From the NCBI GenBank assembly GCA_024655945.1, contig JANLFK010000002.1, positions 178,610 to 242,609 of the forward strand: DNA of 64,000 nt, read 5' to 3'. A program made the translations under genes and the position numbers. Each line of letters opens with the position of its first letter. The stretch's first letter is position 1. This document shows, one piece after another, positions 1 through 8,587 of this stretch. The notes under the pieces are model-generated. The model saw only the letters and a program-made list of their open reading frames with translations, made no database searches and was not told the DNA's origin. The stretch comes from a candidate division KSB1 bacterium (GTDB taxonomy: Bacteria; Zhuqueibacterota; Zhuqueibacteria; JANLFK01; Oleimicrobiaceae).

Positions 1-741
1 CAGGACGAAGAGCAGCAGTTTGAAGGGCAAGGAAATCATCACCGGCGGCAACATCAGCATGCCCATGGACATGAGTAGGCTGGAAATGACCAGGTCCAGG
101 AGCAGAAAGGGAACGTACAAGAGAAACCCAATCTGAAAGGCGATACGCAGCTCGCTGATGACAAACGCCGGTAAGAGCACATGCGTGGGCACCTGGGCAC
201 GGCTTTCCGGCTTCTCCATCTTCGCCAAGCTGACGAACAAGGCCAGGTCTTTTTCCCGAGTCTGGCGAAACATAAAGTCGCGGAGCGGCTCCACGGCCTT
301 GTGGAAGGCTTCTTTCTGCGGCAGTTCGCCGCGCATGTACGGCTGCAAGGCGTCGCGATTGATGTCGTTCCACACCGGACTCATGATGAACACCGTGAGG
401 AACAACGCCAACCCGACGAGGATTTGCGTAGGCGGTGCCTGTTGCGTGCCCAGGGCATGGCGCAAGAACGACAGGATGACCACGATGCGCGTGAAGGAAG
501 TCACCATGATCACGAAAGCAGGCGCCAACGAGAGGAGCGTCAGGAAAAGCAGTATCTGCAAAGACACCGCCACCTCGCCCGGCTTCTGGGCACGGTCCAG
601 AGTGACGCTAATCTTGGGGATGCCCAGGTCCTGCGCGGCCACGCCTGCCACCAGGACGAGCAGTGTGAGGCAGGCCACCGCGAGCACCAGCAGCCGCCGG
701 CGAGAGGTCCGGCGCCGCACTCTCCTACGACGTCGCGACAT
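1..741 (-). CDS. fliP: FliP, flagellar export gate protein (partial, C-terminus off the window)
   Basis: Inner-membrane subunit of the FliPQR export gate at the centre of the flagellar type III secretion apparatus. Reading the minus strand from the ATG at 741 gives an Arg-rich start, a hydrophobic signal-like segment, then family landmarks: LLFLTLLSLAPAFVIMVTSF, the TRIVVILSFLRHALGTQQ stretch, MSPVWNDI, and a C-terminal hydrophobic hairpin with LDLVISSLLMSMGM and LPPVMISLPFKL. 247 codons are visible. The family is about 250 residues after processing, so only roughly the last 10-20 residues are missing. The start overlaps the end of fliO by 17 bases, suggesting translational coupling. fliQ, fliR, flhB and flhA would be expected just outside the window. 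Confidence 0.95.
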   Translation of the reverse strand, partial: MSRRRRRVRRRTSRRRLLVLAVACLTLLVLVAGVAAQDLGIPKISVTLDRAQKPGEVAVSLQILLFLTLLSLAPAFVIMVTSFTRIVVILSFLRHALGTQQAPPTQILVGLALFLTVFIMSPVWNDINRDALQPYMRGELPQKEAFHKAVEPLRDFMFRQTREKDLALFVSLAKMEKPESRAQVPTHVLLPAFVISELRIAFQIGFLLYVPFLLLDLVISSLLMSMGMLMLPPVMISLPFKLLLFVL

Positions 742-1249
742 GGGAACCCCGTAACAGACTGTTGAGGTACGAGGCGAATGGGCGCCCTGCCGGCACCTTG
801 GTCGTGCCGGCGACAAAGGCTGCCACCTTCTCCGGGTCAGCAATTTCGGTGAGCAGGCTGATCTGCGCCTCGGTGACACCAATGATGAGCACGCGGTCCG
901 AGGTGTGCACTGCGTACAGTGCCCGCTTGGGGCCAAGGAAGACCGAGCCCAATACTTGCATCTTCGAAGAAGGCGCACCAGCGGTGTTCCGCCCGGCCAG
1001 GCGGCGAATCCCGTAGGCACCCAAAGAGATGATTGCCACCAGCAGGCCAAGCGCAAGCAATGTGCGCAGGAGCAGCATCCCCATGTTCGGGCCCGGTGCG
1101 GTTCCCTCGGCCAGACGGAGGTGGCCGCCTGGCGAGGTAGCTTGGGTGTCGAATCCTTGCAGGGCCACGACGGCGGTAGCGCCCACCAAAACGACAGCCG
1201 AACTGGCCAAGAGCATCCTGCGCAGTCTGCGCCCCGGAGATTGCTTCAT
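725..1249 (-). CDS. fliO: FliO, flagellar export gate assembly protein
   Basis: FliO-family bitopic membrane protein (174 aa) that helps assemble the FliP ring. It has two hydrophobic stretches, about residues 12-30 (signal/TM) and 57-80 (LLLRTLLALGLLVAIISLGAY), followed by the typical small soluble domain with KMQVLGSVFLGPKRALYAV and VLIIGVTEAQISLL, the LG...ky...l..g...ll.G pattern of this family. It sits in the canonical fliN-fliO-fliP order. Its ATG overlaps the fliN stop by 4 bases (ATGA) and its end overlaps fliP. Sequence conservation in this family is low, so the call leans on topology and context. Confidence 0.88.
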   Translation of the reverse strand: MKQSPGRRLRRMLLASSAVVLVGATAVVALQGFDTQATSPGGHLRLAEGTAPGPNMGMLLLRTLLALGLLVAIISLGAYGIRRLAGRNTAGAPSSKMQVLGSVFLGPKRALYAVHTSDRVLIIGVTEAQISLLTEIADPEKVAAFVAGTTKVPAGRPFASYLNSLLRGSHVATS

Positions 1250-2166
1250 TCTGACCTCCCTTCCCGCGCCGCATTCAAGCGCTCGGCTGCACCCACCAAC
1301 GCGGTGATGCGCACGCCAAAGTTCTGGTCAACCACCACCACCTCTCCTTCGGCAAACTTCTTATTGTTCACCAGCAGGTCCACGGGCTCACCAGAAAACT
1401 TGTCAAGCTCAACGACCGCACCGGGGCCGAGCCCCAAGATGCTGCGAATCGTCATGTTCACCCGACCAAGTTCCACCGAGACCGGCAGCTCGATATCCAT
1501 GAGGAGGTCCAGGCTACGGGCACTGCCCACCGTGTAAGTCCGATCCTCAAGCGGCGCAAAAGCCCCCGGGCGCACGCGCACCTGTTCGGCTCCCTGCGCC
1601 GCCTCCTGATCGGATGCATCCACCTGGACGTTTCCCAACAGGTCTGCCACCATCTGCGGCGAAGCAAGACAGATGATGCGGGAAGCGAGTTCGCCAACGG
1701 ATACGTCCAAGGAGGCCATGCTGAAGCCGGTCAAGGCGCCAACATCCGGAGAAGCCTCGCTCAGCAAATGCAAGGGGCCAAACTGGACGTCTCCGCCGCT
1801 GAGTTCGCGCAGCGCCTCGCTTGCTGCGTCCAACGACAGCCGGAAGATCCCTTCCAGCTCAGCGCGGTCGCCGCGGTCCTCAGGATCGAGTGGCGCCTCC
1901 TTGCCGGTGATCAAAGCGGCTGCCTGCAAGAAGAACTGCCGGTCCACAAAGATCAGCGCGCCCAAGTCCTGCCCTGCCCATTCAACCTGCACGGTCAGCG
2001 GCGGGCCAGAGAAGGTCCCGCGCACCACGCGCGGGTCAAACCCCCCGACATCGCTGACGGCCAGCTGCACCGGCACGCTGCTGATGGCCGTCAATTGCGC
2101 TGTACTGGCCTCGGCCAACTTGCCAATGAGGTCTCGGAAACTGGCGTCCCTTGCATCCATGGCCAT
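1246..2166 (-). CDS. fliN: FliN/FliY, flagellar motor switch protein with degenerate CheC-like N-domain
   Basis: Switch (C-ring) component, 306 aa. The C-terminal about 85 residues are a clear SpoA/FliN domain (LLMDIELPVSVELGRVNMTI, ILGLGPGAVVELDKFSGEPV, GEVVVVDQNFGVRIT). The N-terminal 200 residues make it FliY-sized rather than FliN-sized and resemble a CheC/CheX fold. However, the helix that carries the phosphatase ExxN motif in CheC/FliY reads AELEGIFRLSLDAASEAL, without the asparagine, and the usual FliM/FliY N-terminal EIDALL peptide is absent. It overlaps the fliM stop by one base (TAATG) and the fliO start by four. I infer a structural switch role rather than CheY-P phosphatase activity. 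Confidence 0.9.
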   Translation of the reverse strand: MAMDARDASFRDLIGKLAEASTAQLTAISSVPVQLAVSDVGGFDPRVVRGTFSGPPLTVQVEWAGQDLGALIFVDRQFFLQAAALITGKEAPLDPEDRGDRAELEGIFRLSLDAASEALRELSGGDVQFGPLHLLSEASPDVGALTGFSMASLDVSVGELASRIICLASPQMVADLLGNVQVDASDQEAAQGAEQVRVRPGAFAPLEDRTYTVGSARSLDLLMDIELPVSVELGRVNMTIRSILGLGPGAVVELDKFSGEPVDLLVNNKKFAEGEVVVVDQNFGVRITALVGAAERLNAAREGRSE

Positions 2167-3134
2167 TACACCTCGTTGTCAATCCAGTCGATGATTTGCA
2201 CCGCTCTGCTCCGCCCCACTACACCCGCCCTGCCCATGAGGAGTTTTGCCCCGTTCACTTCCACGAGCAGGCCCTCATTGATTTTCTGATCCAGCACTAA
2301 GACGTCGCCAACTTGCAGATCTAAGAGTTCCTTGAGGGTGATGCTCGTGCGGCCCAGGAATACGCGCACGGCCATGGTAGTGGTCTCGAGCAGCTCGCCG
2401 ATCTGTCGCTTGGTCTCGGGAGTGCTCCGCTTGGCCGACACCGTCAACCAGTTCTGAGTGGCCAATTGCCGCAGCAGAGGGTCAAGGACAAAGAGCGGCA
2501 GGCAGATGTTGAGGCCGAAGCTGGCCTCCTTGACCACAACTTCCCAGGAAAAGAGCAGGCACGTCTCGCTTGCCGAGGCGATCTGCGCCAACCGCGGGTC
2601 AGCCTCGAAGCTCTCCAGCTTGATGGTGAGGGTAGCGGCTCTCTCCCAGGCCTGGCGGTAGAGATCAAGACAACGCTCCACGGTTCGCTCCGCCACCTTC
2701 TGTTCGATGCTGGTAATGGGGCGTTGCGGGAGTTCGCCTGAAGCCTGACCGCCGAAGGAGCGCTCGACAATGAGCAAGACCATGTTGGGGCTGATCTCGA
2801 GCATCCCCTTCCCTTCCAAGGTGGGCAGGGAGAAGACCCACACGCAGTCGGGGTCAGGCAACGAGTCGACAAACTCGGCAAATGCAAAGAGGTTCACGCC
2901 CATGAAACGCACGTCCACCACCGTCCGCAGCAAGGTCGTCAAGTAGGTCGAAAGCGCGCGGGCAAAGTTCTCGTGAATGGTTTGTATGCCCCGCAGCTGG
3001 TCCTTGGTCAGACGACCCGGGTGCTTGAAATCGTAGGGGATCGCCTGCTTGGTCCGGCCGCGGCCCCCTTCTTGCACAACGCTCTCCGCGCCTACACGAT
3101 GCCCGCGTCGGGGATGACCAGTTCCTGGTACCAT
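2166..3134 (-). CDS. fliM: FliM, flagellar motor switch protein lacking the CheY-binding N-terminus
   Basis: FliM, 322 aa. The middle domain is typical (YDFKHPGRLTKDQLRGIQ, HENFARALSTYLTTLLR, PNMVLLIVERSFGG) and the C-terminal SpoA domain is present (TSITLKELLDLQVGDVLVLD). FliM normally opens with a short conserved peptide, LSQ(D/E)EIDALL, that binds CheY-P. Here the visible N-terminus is MVPGTGHPRRGHR followed by a Gly/Arg-rich linker, and no other frame of the 100 bases upstream encodes the motif. The ATG at 3134 has only a weak purine stretch upstream; a GTG at about 3077 is an alternative but would shorten the linker further. It follows fliL by 12 bases and overlaps fliN by one base. Confidence 0.93.
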   Translation of the reverse strand: MVPGTGHPRRGHRVGAESVVQEGGRGRTKQAIPYDFKHPGRLTKDQLRGIQTIHENFARALSTYLTTLLRTVVDVRFMGVNLFAFAEFVDSLPDPDCVWVFSLPTLEGKGMLEISPNMVLLIVERSFGGQASGELPQRPITSIEQKVAERTVERCLDLYRQAWERAATLTIKLESFEADPRLAQIASASETCLLFSWEVVVKEASFGLNICLPLFVLDPLLRQLATQNWLTVSAKRSTPETKRQIGELLETTTMAVRVFLGRTSITLKELLDLQVGDVLVLDQKINEGLLVEVNGAKLLMGRAGVVGRSRAVQIIDWIDNEV

Positions 3135-3146
3135 GCCTTCCGCCGC

Positions 3147-3767
3147 CTATTGAATGACGTACTTGGTGAAGAGCACCCGCGTAACCTTACCCGTGCGCAG
3201 GAGTTCGTTGACTGCCACGCGGATCTCCTCCCGCAATGCCTCTCGGTTCTCCGAGTTCGAGTACCACCACACCCCTTTCTGCGACAGGAGTGTGTTCAAG
3301 TTATCTTGGATGAGCGGCAACTTCTGTTCGATCTCCTTTTGCGTCTCCTTGGTGTCCGAGATGAAGACCAGCGACAACACCAAGTAGCGTTCTCCGCCGG
3401 AGAATGCAGGGTTGATCACCACGTCCTCGAGCGCGAACAGAGATTCGATGCGCATGTCTGCCAAGGACTGGGGCACAGACTCGGCCGGGGTCTGGCGATT
3501 CTTCTTCTCTTCCTTGGCGGGCTGTACGGTTTCTTGCTTCACTTGGGGTGCGCTCGCCCGCTTCTGCGCTGCGGGGAGCACCACCAGCATCATTATTGCA
3601 TACGCAAGGCCCGCCTGCAGCCCCAACAACCCTAATCCTATGAGCAGTTTGCTCACCAGACCCTTGCCCTTCCCGGTCTTGGGAACCTCGGGGTCGGCGT
3701 CGCTGCCGGCGCGGACCCCGCCTCGCTGCTCCAGGATCAACTCATCGCCGCCATCTGGTGCATTCAT
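3147..3767 (-). CDS. fliL: FliL, flagellar stator-associated membrane protein
   Basis: Single-pass inner-membrane protein (206 aa) that surrounds and supports the MotAB stator. It has a charged cytoplasmic N-terminus, one TM helix at about residues 40-63 (LLIGLGLLGLQAGLAYAIMM), a charged Gln/Lys/Glu linker and a C-terminal periplasmic stomatin-like FliL domain. That domain has EDVVINPAFSGGERYLVLSL, a run of heptad-like E/K, and the typical end REEIRVAVNELLRTGKVTRV then LFTKYVIQ. Position between motB and fliM matches the conserved order. Confidence 0.95.
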   Translation of the reverse strand: MNAPDGGDELILEQRGGVRAGSDADPEVPKTGKGKGLVSKLLIGLGLLGLQAGLAYAIMMLVVLPAAQKRASAPQVKQETVQPAKEEKKNRQTPAESVPQSLADMRIESLFALEDVVINPAFSGGERYLVLSLVFISDTKETQKEIEQKLPLIQDNLNTLLSQKGVWWYSNSENREALREEIRVAVNELLRTGKVTRVLFTKYVIQ

Positions 3768-3803
3768 AGTCCTTGTTTCCTTCGTTACCTGTCCTCGATC
3801 AGG

Positions 3804-4532
3804 CTATTTGAAGCCACCCTCGCTCCCGTAGGTTGACTCCCAGTTGAGGAAGATTTCCACTCGTCGGTTCTTCGCCTGATTCTCGGGCGTGTCGTTGGGG
3901 GCCACTGGGCGGTTCTCTGCGAACCCGGCCAGCCACACCCGCGTGGGATCGAGTCGCTCCTGGTACACCAGGTGCTCCACGACTGCCAAGGCGCGCGCCG
4001 CAGAAAGGTCCCAGTTGGACTTGTATGGGCTGCCGCCGGTGGGGGAGTCGTCCGTGTGCCCCTCCACGCGCACTTCACAGTTGATCTCCCGCACCATGTC
4101 GGCGATGTCGTGGAGAATCTGGTGAGCCGTCGGCTTGAGCGTCACCTGGCCAGGCTCAAACAACAATGGATCGACGATACGAAAACGCACCCCTGTGGCA
4201 AGAAGAAAGACCCCCACTCCTGCGATCTCCTTGGCCTGCAAGGTGACCATCTTCTTGCCGGGCATGTTGATGACAAGTAGGTCCTTTCTCATGACCGAGC
4301 GATCAACCGTCGAAGGGGTCGAGGTCTTCACTACTCTGCGGCCTTCTTCCTCAGAGAGCACGCCCAAGGAGCCGCGCAACGAGCCCATGGCCTGCTTAAA
4401 CTTGACCAGTTCAACAACAGAGTAGGAGACAATGAGAATGAAGAAACAAAGAAGCAGCGACATCATGTCGCCGTAGGACGTGATCCACGGCGCGCCTACC
4501 GCTTCCTCTTCTTTCTTCTTCCGTGCGATCAT
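3804..4532 (-). CDS. motB: MotB, flagellar stator protein
   Basis: Proton/sodium-channel stator subunit, 242 aa. The N-terminus is followed by a single TM helix at about 20-40 that contains the essential ion-carrying aspartate (GDMMSLLLCFFILI, Asp22). A linker follows, then a C-terminal OmpA/MotB peptidoglycan-binding domain (about 115-235) with VEGHTDDSPTGG, NWDLSAARALAVVEHL and GFAENRPVAPNDTPENQAKN then RRVEI. The start overlaps the motA stop by four bases (ATGA), a classic coupled pair. All key residues are present, so the stator should be functional. I cannot decide H+ versus Na+ from sequence alone. Confidence 0.97.
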   Translation of the reverse strand: MIARKKKEEEAVGAPWITSYGDMMSLLLCFFILIVSYSVVELVKFKQAMGSLRGSLGVLSEEEGRRVVKTSTPSTVDRSVMRKDLLVINMPGKKMVTLQAKEIAGVGVFLLATGVRFRIVDPLLFEPGQVTLKPTAHQILHDIADMVREINCEVRVEGHTDDSPTGGSPYKSNWDLSAARALAVVEHLVYQERLDPTRVWLAGFAENRPVAPNDTPENQAKNRRVEIFLNWESTYGSEGGFK

Positions 4533-5335
4533 GCTGCCGCCTTCTGCTTGGCGCCGAGGCCAGCTTTTTCCAGCGTGTCGGCACTGCTGCGCAGTTGTGG
4601 AGCGAGGAACGCCAAGAGCTTCTCGTTCAAGATGCGCGGATTGTCCCCGGCCTGGATGGAAGCGATCCCTTCGATGATGAGCTCCCGCTGCTGGACTTCT
4701 TGTTCTGAGCGTGTCTTCAGCTTCCCGGCTATGGGCAGAAAGACCAGGTTGGCGAGCACCACGCCCCAGAAGGTAGTGACCAGGGCTACGGCCATGCCCA
4801 CGCCGATTTTGGTTGGGTCGTTGAGGCGCGACAACATCGAAATCAGGCCAATGAGGGTACCCAACATGCCAAATGCGGGAGCATAGCTTGCGGCTGCGTT
4901 GAAGATGCGCTGACCCACGGCATGCCGCTCCTCCAGGCTGACCAGCTCAGTGGTCAGCAGCGCGCGCACCAGTTCGGGATCGACACCGTCCACCAGCTGG
5001 CGAACCCCTTTCTTGAGGAATTCGTCCTCGATCTTTTCCAAATCTGATTCCAAAGCCAACAGTCCTTCCATGCGGGCCTTGGCACTGAGGCGCACGAGCG
5101 TGGCGATGACATCGACGTTTTCAGGCAGCTTATGCATGAAGGCCCGCTTAGCGACCTTGATGACCCCCAGCACCTTGGCCATGGGGAAATTGATGAAAAG
5201 GGCCGCCGCTGTGCCGCCCCAGACGATGAGAATGGACTTGGGGTCAAGAAAGAACTTGGGCGCACCACCAGTGGCAATGGTGAAGGCGACCATCGCGAAG
5301 CCAAAGACGATGCCGATTATGGTCGCAACGTCCAT
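4529..5335 (-). CDS. motA: MotA, flagellar stator protein
   Basis: Stator subunit with four TM helices (about 4-22, 32-50, 145-165, 180-200), 268 aa from the ATG at 5335. That start is chosen because MDVATIIGIVFGFAMV is the conserved MotA/ExbB N-terminus and a purine-rich stretch (aggtagaagaaac) precedes it; a further in-frame extension to 5413 adds only non-conserved residues. Landmarks include GGTAAALFINFPM, PAFGMLGTLIGLISML and VVLANLVFLPIAGKLKTRSE with the conserved TM prolines. The cytoplasmic loop that contacts FliG lies between TM2 and TM3. Coupled to motB by a 4-base overlap. Confidence 0.96.
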   Translation of the reverse strand: MDVATIIGIVFGFAMVAFTIATGGAPKFFLDPKSILIVWGGTAAALFINFPMAKVLGVIKVAKRAFMHKLPENVDVIATLVRLSAKARMEGLLALESDLEKIEDEFLKKGVRQLVDGVDPELVRALLTTELVSLEERHAVGQRIFNAAASYAPAFGMLGTLIGLISMLSRLNDPTKIGVGMAVALVTTFWGVVLANLVFLPIAGKLKTRSEQEVQQRELIIEGIASIQAGDNPRILNEKLLAFLAPQLRSSADTLEKAGLGAKQKAAA

Positions 5336-5391
5336 GTTTCTTCTACCTGTCTCCTGAGTCTCTGCCTGGATGTAGACTACTTTGCGAGGTT

Positions 5392-5415
5392 GGGTGGGGC
5401 CCCAAGGCCCCACCC
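5392..5415 (-). terminator. GC-rich hairpin between flgE and motA
   Basis: A perfect 10-bp inverted repeat, gggtggggcc / ggccccaccc, with a 4-base loop lies 12-35 bases past the flgE stop and 57 bases before the motA start. No T-run follows on the transcribed strand, so it is not a standard intrinsic terminator. It may be an RNA-processing or 3'-end stabilising element that sets the ratio of hook protein to stator mRNA. Confidence 0.5.
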
Positions 5416-5426
5416 TCTCCCTCTGC

Positions 5427-7412
5427 TTACCGCTTCAGTCTCACAATTTCGTCCAGTATCGTGTCTGAGGTGGCGATCACGCGCGCATTGGCCTGGAAAC
5501 CACGCTGCGCGATGATCAGGTCGGTGAACTCCGCGGCCAGGTCGACGTTGGACATCTCCAACGCCCCTGGGGTTATGGTTGCGGCCACATTGGTGCCAGC
5601 CGTCCCCTTCACCGCGTTGCCGCTGTTGGCGGTCTCAAGGTAGAGGTTGTTGCCGGCGTGCACCAGCCCCGCAGGGTTACTGAATCTGGCCAGGATCACC
5701 TGCGCCAGCACCTTGGACACTCCATTGCTGAACTGACCGGTGATTCGTCCACTCTCGTCGAAGGCAATGGACTGCAGGTCACCCATGCCGTAGCCGTTCT
5801 GCGATTTGGCTACGGTCGTCGACACCGATCTGAGTTGCGTGATGCCGGCAAAGCCGTTGCCTTGTCCGGCGTCGAGCGTTATGGTCACGGTGTCGGCCCC
5901 GTTACCAGGATTGAAGGAGAGCGGTTGACCGTCGTTGCTGCTGAACACCAGCAAGCTGCCGTCTGCGTTGAAACTCACCGTCCCCTTGCTCCCGGAAGTC
6001 GGGGTGATCTTGCCGTCGTCCACCACCACCTCCCACGACCAGCGGTTCGGGTTGGAAGGGGTGGAGATGTTGGTGAAAATCACCGCCAGGTTGTGCGTCT
6101 GGCCCAGGCTGTCGTAGACGTCGATGCTGGCCGTGTGGGTGCCCGCATCGCGGCCTTCCTGGTAGATGTTGAGCTGCGGCATGCGGAACACGCTACCGGA
6201 GCTATCCGCATCGTCCAGTGTCAGGGACAGATTGGTCTGAGAACTGCCCGCAGTGTTGTCCGTCACCAGCAGTCGCCCTTCGCTGTCCATGCTGGCCGAG
6301 GCGCCGACCAACACGGCGTTGATGGCATCCAACAGGTCCTGCACCGTATCGCCGGCAGCGTAGGTGTAGGTGCCGTTGGCTACCGTCCCGTCGGGATTGA
6401 GACCAGAAATCCTGATCGTATCACCGGCGGTGAGGGCGGTTACCACCTGCGGCAAGGAGTTGATCGCGGTGGCGGCAGTGGTACCTGTGGCAGTGGTCGC
6501 CGGCAACTTGAGGTTGGTGGCGGCGTTGCCGCTGGCGGCCAGTTGCGTTGAGCTTCCGCCGCTGTCCACGGTGCGCAGCCGCACCACGCTGGCACCTCCC
6601 ACCGACGCCAACTCGGCGATGACCTCGCCATTCAGCGAGTTGTCCGCGCGGATCCTGGCGTTGATTTCCGCCACAAGGTCGTCCACCGAAGCGTACGTGC
6701 CGGCGGTCAGAGTGAGGGACTTGGTCACCGTGCCGCCTGCGTCATTGTCCACGGTGATGGTGAGCGTGTCGTTGGTGCCGGCGACGATGGTCAGACTTGT
6801 CGGCGCGCCAGTGGCGGTAAGCACCGCGTGACTGGATAGGTCACCGGCCAGGACCTGCGCCAGCGCCTGCGTGTCCGCGTCCAAGTTGCAGCTGAAGCTG
6901 ACCAACGTCGTGGCCCTCGCCGGCACCTTCTGGCCAAACGGCAACACGATGTTCTGCACCGGCCTGCTGGGCTGGATGTTGCCGTCGGCGTCCGCCATCA
7001 CCCCCTGCAATACGAAGCCGGTGCTGGGGTGCACCAGGGTGCCATTGGCGTCCACCTGGAAGGTGCCGGAGCGCGTGTAGTAGTGCAGTGCGCCATCACT
7101 GAGGATGAAGAAACCGTCGCCCTGGATGGCCAGGTCGGTCATCACGCCGGTGGGCTGCAGGCTCCCTTGGGTAAAGATGGTATCAATTGACCCTAAGGTC
7201 ATGCCGGTGCCTACCTGCAGGGGGTTCAACCCACCGGACTCTTCGGTCGGACGAGTTGCTGCGCGTAACATTTGCGAAAGGCTTTCTTGGAAAGTGACTC
7301 GGCCCGCTTTGAAGCCAACGGTGTTCACATTGGCGATGTTGTGGCCGATGACGTCCATCTGGAGTTGATGGTTTTTCAACCCAGAGACCCCAGCAAAGAG
7401 TGAACGCATCAT
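5427..7412 (-). CDS. flgE: FlgE, flagellar hook protein
   Basis: Hook subunit, 661 aa, longer than the 400-residue enterobacterial version. The N-terminal rod/hook helix (SLFAGVSGLKNHQLQMDVIG, then HNIANVNTVGFKAGRVTFQE) and the C-terminal helix (ALEMSNVDLAAEFTDLIIAQ, RGFQANARVIATSDTILDEI) are both intact. The FlgE/F/G motif VMTDLAIQGDGFFIL lies near residue 90. The middle carries Thr/Ala/Gly-rich beta domains, including two stretches like flagellin/hook IN motifs around residues 230-310 and 325-400. These surface insertions explain the extra length. It starts with two adjacent ATG codons (7412, 7409) after a ggagcaaccact stretch. Confidence 0.97.
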   Translation of the reverse strand: MMRSLFAGVSGLKNHQLQMDVIGHNIANVNTVGFKAGRVTFQESLSQMLRAATRPTEESGGLNPLQVGTGMTLGSIDTIFTQGSLQPTGVMTDLAIQGDGFFILSDGALHYYTRSGTFQVDANGTLVHPSTGFVLQGVMADADGNIQPSRPVQNIVLPFGQKVPARATTLVSFSCNLDADTQALAQVLAGDLSSHAVLTATGAPTSLTIVAGTNDTLTITVDNDAGGTVTKSLTLTAGTYASVDDLVAEINARIRADNSLNGEVIAELASVGGASVVRLRTVDSGGSSTQLAASGNAATNLKLPATTATGTTAATAINSLPQVVTALTAGDTIRISGLNPDGTVANGTYTYAAGDTVQDLLDAINAVLVGASASMDSEGRLLVTDNTAGSSQTNLSLTLDDADSSGSVFRMPQLNIYQEGRDAGTHTASIDVYDSLGQTHNLAVIFTNISTPSNPNRWSWEVVVDDGKITPTSGSKGTVSFNADGSLLVFSSNDGQPLSFNPGNGADTVTITLDAGQGNGFAGITQLRSVSTTVAKSQNGYGMGDLQSIAFDESGRITGQFSNGVSKVLAQVILARFSNPAGLVHAGNNLYLETANSGNAVKGTAGTNVAATITPGALEMSNVDLAAEFTDLIIAQRGFQANARVIATSDTILDEIVRLKR

Positions 7413-7493
7413 AGTGGTTGCTCCTTTCCTCTGTTTCGCTGCCTCAGTCGGTCAGCAGCGCAGGGCCTCCCCGTTGGGGTCCAGCCCACTGGT

Positions 7494-7889
7494 TCATGCG
7501 ATGACGGCACTGTCAATCTGGGTGAACACGCTGTCACGCAGGTGCGCCTGGTCGATGGCGGTAATCACCGTGCGCGTCGGCACGTTGACCACGAAGGCAA
7601 CGCGATTCATCACCACCAACGAGTCGCGCCCTCCTTTTTCCGCCACCTTGCTCACCGCACCGCCAAGGGTCTCCACCTCCTGCTGGCTGAGCTGGATGTT
7701 CCGCAGCCGCAATCGCTCTAAGGCGTGGAGGGAAAAGCGCACTTCCTCCCGTTTGCGCACCTCCTGCTCAAGCATCTGCGCAAAGGTGGAGCCCTGTGCG
7801 CGTTCACCCGGGGCTTGACGCTGTGCAGGCGACGGCTCTATGCGCCCCACGCCCGCCAGCTGGTCAACCCCCTGCAGATAATCGGGCAT
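7494..7889 (-). CDS. Flagellar operon protein of the TIGR02530 type
   Basis: A 131-aa protein with the conserved C-terminal half of the small flagellar-operon family found between flgD and flgE in Bacillus, spirochetes and others: FSLHALERLRLRNIQLSQQE, then a stretch ending DSLVVMNRVAFVVNVPTRTV and ITAID. The exact role is not settled; it is assumed to act in hook or rod assembly. A strong aaggaggtgat ribosome site precedes the ATG. The N-terminal 35 residues are Gln/Pro-rich and probably flexible. Position between flgD and flgE is exactly the family's usual context. Confidence 0.85.
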   Translation of the reverse strand: MPDYLQGVDQLAGVGRIEPSPAQRQAPGERAQGSTFAQMLEQEVRKREEVRFSLHALERLRLRNIQLSQQEVETLGGAVSKVAEKGGRDSLVVMNRVAFVVNVPTRTVITAIDQAHLRDSVFTQIDSAVIA

Positions 7890-7915
7890 CTCATCACCTC
7901 CTTTCGCTACAGTCC

Positions 7916-8572
7916 TCAGCGCACCATCACCAGATCGGAGGGGCTGACCTCCAGCCCACCGAGCAGGAGTTGGGCGCTGCCATTGCTGAAGCGCACCCCG
8001 GTCACCGTGCCCACCGTGTAGGGCGTCGCACTCACCTGAGCACCGCTGTCGTCTACGGCCCTCACCCTGAAGAAGTAGGCCCCACTGGCCAGGCGCTGGC
8101 CCGTACTATCCTTCCCGTCCCACGCACACTGCTGGTCCCCGGACTGCTGCGCTTGAACCTGGAGCGTGCGCACCACTTGTCCGGCAGCGTTGAGCACTTC
8201 CACCGTGACCTGGGCAGGGCCTGCTACTGTATAGTGGAGCGCGACCTCGCCACCTTCTGGTAGCCAGAGCCTGCCGCCACTGGCCCAGACTTCCCGATCC
8301 AGGAAGCCGCTCATCACCGTGTTCTGCAGCGATTGCAGTAGGAGCGTGTTCGTCTGGCTGTTGGCGTTCATGTACCAGAGCTGTTCCAGACTACTAAACT
8401 GCGCCAGCTGGGCGATGAACTCGGTGTTCTCCATGGGTTGCAGCGGGTCCTGGTAGCGGAGCTGGGTCACCAGCAGGTTCATGAATGCGTCCTTGCCCAG
8501 AGTGCCGCCTGGGCCGCTCAGGCTATTGGTTACCGGAGTGCTGGCGCCTCGCACCGCTGACACGTTTGCCAT
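7916..8572 (-). CDS. flgD: FlgD, hook cap / hook assembly scaffold protein
   Basis: Hook-cap protein, 218 aa from the ATG at 8572, chosen because a strong aggaggtgaggaag site precedes it; a GTG at 8581 overlaps that site. The conserved N-terminal module reads [40 protein letters not shown]. The C-terminal half is the FlgD Ig-like domain ([38 protein letters not shown]), the same fold reused in secretion-sorting tags of FCB-group bacteria. It sits between the giant fliK, whose length controller should interact with this cap, and the small TIGR02530-type gene. Confidence 0.95.
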   Translation of the reverse strand: MANVSAVRGASTPVTNSLSGPGGTLGKDAFMNLLVTQLRYQDPLQPMENTEFIAQLAQFSSLEQLWYMNANSQTNTLLLQSLQNTVMSGFLDREVWASGGRLWLPEGGEVALHYTVAGPAQVTVEVLNAAGQVVRTLQVQAQQSGDQQCAWDGKDSTGQRLASGAYFFRVRAVDDSGAQVSATPYTVGTVTGVRFSNGSAQLLLGGLEVSPSDLVMVR

Positions 8573-8587
8573 CTTCCTCACCTCCTT

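Noticed and set aside
3061..3200. Possible frameshift hiding the FliM N-terminal EIDALL motif
   Set aside because: I translated the frames before and after the annotated start and none encodes an LSQxEIDALL-like peptide.
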